From NCBI GenBank assembly GCA_021847175.1, contig JAJZUI010000008.1:1-35236 (forward strand): 35,236 nucleotides of DNA, given 5' to 3'. Under the pieces are notes generated by a model. That model did no database searches, had not been told where the DNA came from, and was given only the letters and a program-made list of their open reading frames with translations. Both the position numbers and the translations under genes were made by a program. This document shows positions 29,994 through 35,236 of this stretch, one piece after another. Source of the stretch: Pseudomonadota bacterium (GTDB taxonomy: Bacteria; Pseudomonadota; Alphaproteobacteria; Acetobacterales; Acetobacteraceae). Within the stretch, counting starts at the first letter, position 1. The number at the start of each line of letters is the position of its first letter.

Positions 29994-30898
29994 GCTGCAT
30001 GCTCCACCATCCAGGCGCAGAGCGCGGGGAAATCCACGCCGCAATGCGCCGCCTGCTCCGGCAGCAGCGAGGTCGGCGTCAGACCCGGCTGCGTGTTGAT
30101 CTCCAGCAGCACCAGCCGCCCCGGCTCGCCCGCGGTGTCGTCGTAACGGAAATCGGCGCGACTCGCGCCGCGGCAGCCCAACGCCCGGTGCGCCGCCAGC
30201 GCCACGTCCTTTGCCCGAGCGAAGATCATCGGATGCACCGGCGCCGGAATGAGATGGCGCGAGCCGCCATCGGCGTACTTCGCCTCGTAGTCGTAGAAGC
30301 CCACGGTGGGGTCGATCTCCGTCACGGTCAGCGCCTGGTCGCCCATCACGCCCACCGTGAGCTCGCGCCCGGGGATGTACTCCTCGACCATCGCGACGGG
30401 CCCGAACCGCCATCCCGTGGCCACCGCCGCGCGCCGGTTGCCGCCCTCCCGCAGGATCTCCACGCCGACCGAGGAACCCTCGTTCACCGGCTTGACCACG
30501 TAGGGCAGGGGCATCGGGTCGGCGTGTTCGAGAGCGGCGATATCGACCACGCCGCCCCTCGCCACCGGCAGGCCGGCGGCGGCGAAGACCGCCTTCGCCG
30601 CCGCCTTGTCCATCGCCAGTGCCGAGGCGCGCACGCCTGAATGCGTGTAGGGAATGCCGAGCCAGTCGAGCACGCCCTGGATCGAGCCGTCCTCGCCGAA
30701 GCGCCCGTGCAGCGCGTTGAACACCGCGTCCGGCCGCGGATCGAGCGCCGCTATGGTGCGCGTGATGTCCGGCCCGACCTCGACCGGGCGCACCGCGTAG
30801 CCCGCGCTCTCCAGCGCCACGATCACCTGCCGCCCGGAGGCGAGGCTCACCTCGCGCTCGGCCGAGATCCCGCCATAGAGAACGGCAACGCTCTTCAT
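29981..30898 (-). CDS. ddl: D-alanine--D-alanine ligase
   Basis: VAVLYGGISAEREVSLASGRQV, FNALHGRFGEDGSIQGVLDWLGIPYTHSGVRASALAMDK, YVVKPVNEGSSVGV, RADFRYDD, LLEINTQPGLTPTSLLPEQA. Confidence 0.97.
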   Translation of the reverse strand: MKSVAVLYGGISAEREVSLASGRQVIVALESAGYAVRPVEVGPDITRTIAALDPRPDAVFNALHGRFGEDGSIQGVLDWLGIPYTHSGVRASALAMDKAAAKAVFAAAGLPVARGGVVDIAALEHADPMPLPYVVKPVNEGSSVGVEILREGGNRRAAVATGWRFGPVAMVEEYIPGRELTVGVMGDQALTVTEIDPTVGFYDYEAKYADGGSRHLIPAPVHPMIFARAKDVALAAHRALGCRGASRADFRYDDTAGEPGRLVLLEINTQPGLTPTSLLPEQAAHCGVDFPALCAWMVEHAACRA

Positions 30899-31854
30899 GC
30901 CGCGGCTCCTTCGCTGTCGCGGGCGGCGGTCGCGTGCACGCCGATGCGCCTTATCTCCCATTCCAGCGTGATGCCGCTCGACCCGTGCACCCGCCGGCGC
31001 ACCTCCTCGCCCAGTCCCTCGAGGTCGGCCGCCGTGGCGCCGCCGGTGTTGATCAGGAAATTGCAGTGCAACTCCGAGACCTGCGCCGCCCCGCGGGCGA
31101 GCCCGCGGCAGCCTGCGGCGTCGATCAGCTCCCAGGCGCGCATCCCCTCCCGATTCTCCGGGTTGCGGAACGTCGAGCCGCCGGTACGCGAGCGCACCGG
31201 CTGCGTCGTTTCGCGCTTGGAACGTATCTCCGCCATCCGCGCTGCGATCACCGTGCGGTCGCCAGGCTGGCCCACCAAGCGCGCGCGCACCACGATGCCC
31301 CCCGGCGGCAGGCTTGCATGCCGGTACGCGAGCGCCAGCTTCGCCGCCGGCACGCGCACGATCTCGCCGCTTCGCGCCACCACCTCCGCCCAGTCGAGGA
31401 TACCCGCGATGTCCCCACCATAGGCGCCGGCGTTCATCGCCACCGCCCCGCCGATGGTGCCCGGAATGCCGCACAGGAACTCAAGCCCTGTCAGCCCCTC
31501 GGCCGCCGCGAACTCCGCGACCGTCGCATCGAGCGCACCCCCGCCGGCGATTAGCGCGTTCCCGTCGCGCTCGATCGCCGCGAAGCCGCGGACCAGCTTC
31601 ACGGTCAAGCCCGGAATGCCGCCGTCGCGGATGATGAGGTTGGAGGCGGCGCCGATTACCGTCACGGGCACCTCCGGTGGCAGCGCCGCCAGCGCGGCCG
31701 CAAGATCTTCCGCATCCGCCGGGCGCAAAAGAAGCTCCGCGGGCCCGCCCACGCGAAACCAGGTCTGCGCCCCGAGCGGTGCGTTCGCGCTCACGCGCCC
31801 GCGCACGAAGGCCAGGCGTTCGGCCATCGCGTCCATGCGGGCCGCCGCCATCAT
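30895..31854 (-). CDS. murB: UDP-N-acetylmuramate dehydrogenase
   Basis: [97 protein letters not shown]. Confidence 0.96.
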   Translation of the reverse strand: MMAAARMDAMAERLAFVRGRVSANAPLGAQTWFRVGGPAELLLRPADAEDLAAALAALPPEVPVTVIGAASNLIIRDGGIPGLTVKLVRGFAAIERDGNALIAGGGALDATVAEFAAAEGLTGLEFLCGIPGTIGGAVAMNAGAYGGDIAGILDWAEVVARSGEIVRVPAAKLALAYRHASLPPGGIVVRARLVGQPGDRTVIAARMAEIRSKRETTQPVRSRTGGSTFRNPENREGMRAWELIDAAGCRGLARGAAQVSELHCNFLINTGGATAADLEGLGEEVRRRVHGSSGITLEWEIRRIGVHATAARDSEGAAA

Positions 31855-33314
31855 GCCGCACCACCGAGGCGCAGCCCGCGCCGCGGATCGACGCTTTTCG
31901 GTTGCTCCGCCTGCAGCTTCGCGAGTTCAGCGGGCAGCGCCGCCGCCCATTGCGTGATGCTGCCGGCGCCGAGGCAGACGACGTAGTCACCAGGCTCGGC
32001 CAGCGCATGGACCATCTCGGCGAGGTGCGCGGGATCGGTCAGCGGCTCGACGCGCCGGTGCCCGTGCGCGCGCAGCCCCTCCACCAGCGCGTCGCGATCC
32101 ACACCGGGAATAGGCGCCTCGCCGGCGGCATACACATCCGCCACGATCACTGTGGTCGCGTCTCCCATGCACGTGCAGAACTGCTCGAACAGCGAGGCGA
32201 GGCGCGAGTAGCGGTGCGGCTGCACCACCGCGAGCACGTGGTTCGCCCCCGCCTGCCGCGCTGCCTTCAGCACCGCCGCGATCTCTACCGGGTGGTGCCC
32301 GTAGTCGTCGATCACCGCGATTCCACCAGCCTCGCCCACGCGGGTGAAGCGCCGCTTCACCCCCTTGAACGCGGCGAAGGCGCTGCGCAGCCGCTGCTCG
32401 TCAACACCCATTTCGACGCCGATGGCGATCGCCGCAAGCGCGTTCTGCACGTTGTGCGCGCCCATCATCGGCAGGCGGAACGGCCCCATGCGCCGCGCCC
32501 GCCCGGTCGCGCGGTCGGTGATGATCACCTCGAAGGTCGAGCCGAGCCGATCCGGCACCACGCGCTCGGCGCGCACATCCGCCTGCTGGCTGAATCCGTA
32601 GGTGATGATGCGCCGGTCCGCGAGGCGCGGGATCATCGAGAGCACCTCGGGGTGGTCCGCGCACAGCACCGCGAAGCCGTAGAACGGCACGTTCTGCACG
32701 AACTGCGCATAGCCCGCGTTCATCGCCTCGACCGATCCCCAGTGGTCGAGATGCTCGGGGTCCATGTTGGTCACGACGGCGATGGTGGCCGGCAGGCGCA
32801 GGAAGGAGCCGTCGCTCTCGTCCGCCTCCACCACCATCCACTCGCCCTCGCCCATGCGCGTGTTGGTGCCGTAGGCATTAACGATGCCGCCGTTGATCAC
32901 CGTGGGGTCGAGCCCCGCGGTCTCCAGCACCGCGGCGATCAGGCTCGTCGTCGTGGTCTTGCCGTGCGTGCCACCGACCGCGATCGCCCAGCGCAGCCGC
33001 ATCAGTTCCGCCAGCATCTCCGCGCGCCGCACCACGGGGATCAGGTGCGCCCGCGCCGCCTGCACCTCGGGATTGTCAGACTTCACCGCGGTGGAGACCA
33101 CGATCACCCGCGCGTCGCCGAGATTGGCCGCGTCGTGCCCGATCGCCACTGGAATGCCGGCCTCGCGCAGCCGCCGCACATTGGCGTTATCGGCGATGTC
33201 GCTGCCCTGCACCGTGTAGCCCAGCACGTGCAGCACCTCGGCGATGCCGGACATGCCGATGCCGCCGATACCGACGAAATGGATGGTGCCAATGGAAAGC
33301 GGCAGCGCCCTCAT
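31851..33314 (-). CDS. murC: UDP-N-acetylmuramate--L-alanine ligase
   Basis: [112 protein letters not shown]. Confidence 0.97.
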   Translation of the reverse strand: MRALPLSIGTIHFVGIGGIGMSGIAEVLHVLGYTVQGSDIADNANVRRLREAGIPVAIGHDAANLGDARVIVVSTAVKSDNPEVQAARAHLIPVVRRAEMLAELMRLRWAIAVGGTHGKTTTTSLIAAVLETAGLDPTVINGGIVNAYGTNTRMGEGEWMVVEADESDGSFLRLPATIAVVTNMDPEHLDHWGSVEAMNAGYAQFVQNVPFYGFAVLCADHPEVLSMIPRLADRRIITYGFSQQADVRAERVVPDRLGSTFEVIITDRATGRARRMGPFRLPMMGAHNVQNALAAIAIGVEMGVDEQRLRSAFAAFKGVKRRFTRVGEAGGIAVIDDYGHHPVEIAAVLKAARQAGANHVLAVVQPHRYSRLASLFEQFCTCMGDATTVIVADVYAAGEAPIPGVDRDALVEGLRAHGHRRVEPLTDPAHLAEMVHALAEPGDYVVCLGAGSITQWAAALPAELAKLQAEQPKSVDPRRGLRLGGAA

Positions 33315-34429
33315 CGCGCGACCTCCCGCGCCGCGATCGCGGCCTCGACCGCGTCCGCCAGCGCCTCCGCCGCATGCGGCCGACCGAGCGATGCCGCCGC
33401 CGCGGCCGCAGCAGCCAGTCGTTGCGGGGCGGCAATAAACTCGGAGAGCCGCGCCGCCAGCACCTCGGGCGTGAACGCCGCCTGCGCCACCGGCCAGGCC
33501 GCGCCCGCCTCGGCGAGCGTCGCCGCGTTCAGCGCCTGGTCCGCATCGACCGCGCCAGGCAGCGGCACCAGGATCGCCGGCCGCCCCGCGACGGCGAGCT
33601 CCGCCACCGTGGTCGCCCCCGCCCGCGCGACCACAAGGTGCGCCAGCGCAAGCCGCGCCGGCATGTCGGTGAGGAACGACGCGACCTCCGCCGCCATCCC
33701 CAGCGCCGCCAGCGCCTCGCTCACGCGCGCCACATCCTCCGCCCGCGCCTGCTGCACGAGGCGGATGCGCGAGCGCTGCTCCGGCGCGAGCAGGCCCAGC
33801 GCCGCCGGCACCACGTCGGCGAACACCCGCGCGCCCAGCGAGCCGCCCACGACAAGTACGTCGAACGTTTCCGCCGGCGCCGCATAGCCCTCGCCCGAAA
33901 GTGCGGCGATCTCCGGCCGCACCGGGTTGCCGGTGACGACACTCGGCACGCCAGCGGGCATGAACTTCGTCGTCGCATGGCTTAGCGCCACCCGGTCCGC
34001 CCGGGAGGCGAGGAACCGGTTCGCGCCCCCGAGCACCGCGTTCTGCTCATGCAACAAAATCGCCGGCCGCGGCGAGAGCAGACGCGCCGCCAGCACCGGC
34101 GGCACCGAAGGATAGCCGCCGAAGCCCACCACCGCCGCCGGCCGCAGCCGCGCCATGAGCCGGCGTGCCTCGATCGTGCCGCGCGCAAGGCGGATCCCGG
34201 CGCGTGCCTTCCCCGCCGCGCCGCGCCCGGCGACGGCGGCGGAGGCGATGACATGCCGCTCCCACCCGGGCGCCTCGGCCGTGGCGCGTTCCACGGCGCG
34301 CGTGTCGGTCAGCAGCACCAGACGGTGCCCGCGCCCCGCGAGCACGCGTCCGGCGGCCAGCGCGGGAAAGAGATGCCCCGCGGTGCCGCCGGCGGCGAGC
34401 ACGATCGGTTGCACGGACGGTCCCCTCAT
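33311..34429 (-). CDS. murG: UDP-N-acetylglucosamine--N-acetylmuramyl-(pentapeptide) pyrophosphoryl-undecaprenol N-acetylglucosamine transferase
   Basis: [124 protein letters not shown]. Confidence 0.96.
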   Translation of the reverse strand: MRGPSVQPIVLAAGGTAGHLFPALAAGRVLAGRGHRLVLLTDTRAVERATAEAPGWERHVIASAAVAGRGAAGKARAGIRLARGTIEARRLMARLRPAAVVGFGGYPSVPPVLAARLLSPRPAILLHEQNAVLGGANRFLASRADRVALSHATTKFMPAGVPSVVTGNPVRPEIAALSGEGYAAPAETFDVLVVGGSLGARVFADVVPAALGLLAPEQRSRIRLVQQARAEDVARVSEALAALGMAAEVASFLTDMPARLALAHLVVARAGATTVAELAVAGRPAILVPLPGAVDADQALNAATLAEAGAAWPVAQAAFTPEVLAARLSEFIAAPQRLAAAAAAAASLGRPHAAEALADAVEAAIAAREVAR

Positions 34430-35236
34430 GCCGTGTCGTTTCCGTAACGTCGGCGCGTCAGCGCCAGCAGCATGCCGATCTCGATTCCGACGGATACCGC
34501 CGAGGATCCGCCATAGGAAATGAACGGCAGTGTCATGCCCTTGGCCGGAATCAGGTGCAGCGTGCTCGCCATGTTGACGAAGGCCTGCAACCCGAAGCTG
34601 GTCACCAGCCCCGTGATCGCCAGCAGTACGTAGCGGTCGCGTTCCTCGCGCGCGCGCAACAGCCCGCGGAACACCACGATCGCGAACAGAGCGATGATCA
34701 CGAGGCAGATCAGCAGCCCGAACTCCTCCCCCGCGACCGCGAACACGAAGTCCGCGTGCGCGTCCGGCAGGTAGTCCTTGACATGGCCCTCGCCGGGGCC
34801 GCGCCCGAACAGTCCGCCATTGCCGAACGCCTGCAGCGAGCGGTCCACCTGGTAGTTGCCCGCCTCCTTGAGGTTCAGGAAGCGTTGCACGCGGCTTCGC
34901 ACATGATGGAACGTGAGATACGCCGCCGCCCCGCCCGCACCCATCGCCAGCAGCCCGGCCCCAGCCAGCACCAGATTGAGCCCGTCGACGAACAGCTGCG
35001 CGAACAGCACCGCGGTGATGACGACGATCATGCCGATATCCGGCTGCGTCTTCAGCATCAGCAGGATCAGCGCGAACAGCACCAGCACGATGGTGGTGCC
35101 GGGTATCTGCTTGTTGCGATGCCCGAGGTCGAGCAGCCAGGCCGTCACCACCGCGAAACACGGCTTCAGGAACTCGGAGGGCTGGATCGCCATGCCCGGC
35201 AGCGCGATCCACCGCCTCGCGCCCTTGATGTCCACG
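34426..35236 (-). CDS. ftsW: Peptidoglycan glycosyltransferase/division protein FtsW, C-terminal part (5' end outside window)
   Basis: GARRWIALPGMAIQPSEFLKPCFAVVTAWLL, LLKTQPDIGMIVVI-type motif, YQVDRSLQAFGNGGLFGRGPGEGHVKDYLPDAHADFVFAVAGEEFGLL, PAKGMTLPFISYGGSSAVSVGIEIGMLLALTRR. Confidence 0.95.
   Translation of the reverse strand, partial: VDIKGARRWIALPGMAIQPSEFLKPCFAVVTAWLLDLGHRNKQIPGTTIVLVLFALILLMLKTQPDIGMIVVITAVLFAQLFVDGLNLVLAGAGLLAMGAGGAAAYLTFHHVRSRVQRFLNLKEAGNYQVDRSLQAFGNGGLFGRGPGEGHVKDYLPDAHADFVFAVAGEEFGLLICLVIIALFAIVVFRGLLRAREERDRYVLLAITGLVTSFGLQAFVNMASTLHLIPAKGMTLPFISYGGSSAVSVGIEIGMLLALTRRRYGNDTA

Noticed and set aside
27472-30099. 875-aa + strand ORF antisense to ftsZ, ftsA and ftsQ
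   Set aside because: Low-complexity Arg/Ala/Gly/His-rich translation with no recognisable domain, antisense to three well-supported genes; typical spurious ORF in high-GC DNA.
31677-33887. 736-aa + strand ORF antisense to murB, murC and murG
   Set aside because: Same artefact; the - strand frames carry clear Mur ligase motifs.

Overview
35.2 kb of high-GC alphaproteobacterial chromosome; protein content and gene order suggest Rhodospirillales/Acetobacteraceae-like, which is inference. Almost everything is core housekeeping DNA. On the + strand: a truncated EamA-type permease C-terminus, a CAU-anticodon tRNA (probably tRNA-Ile2), ettA (ABC-F), a GNAT acetyltransferase, metF, a uvrD/pcrA-type helicase, a prmA-like methyltransferase and a large M24B Xaa-Pro aminopeptidase. 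On the - strand: a Met/Gly-rich LTXXQ (Spy-like) protein, an Asp-nucleophile alpha/beta hydrolase, mlaC and mlaA, a BASS-family transporter, a DUF1127 protein, an orphan winged-helix response regulator, a five-gene Liv-type ABC transporter (livK-H-M-G-F), aroE preceded by a coupled 113-aa unknown, then ligA, recN, bamD, lpxC, ftsZ, ftsA, ftsQ, ddl, murB, murC, murG and a truncated ftsW (the dcw cluster). I found no CRISPR array, transposon, prophage or defence island. I also found no convincing new multi-gene system. The points most worth checking are small non-coding or architectural ones: mutually exclusive hairpins at the metF 5' end, a cluster of three palindromes upstream of the Spy-like gene, three tandem hairpins in the leader of the orphan response regulator, a GNAT gene with no canonical start codon downstream of ettA, and a conserved-looking unknown gene coupled to aroE. 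All family calls are from reading the translations and motifs; no search or folding was run.
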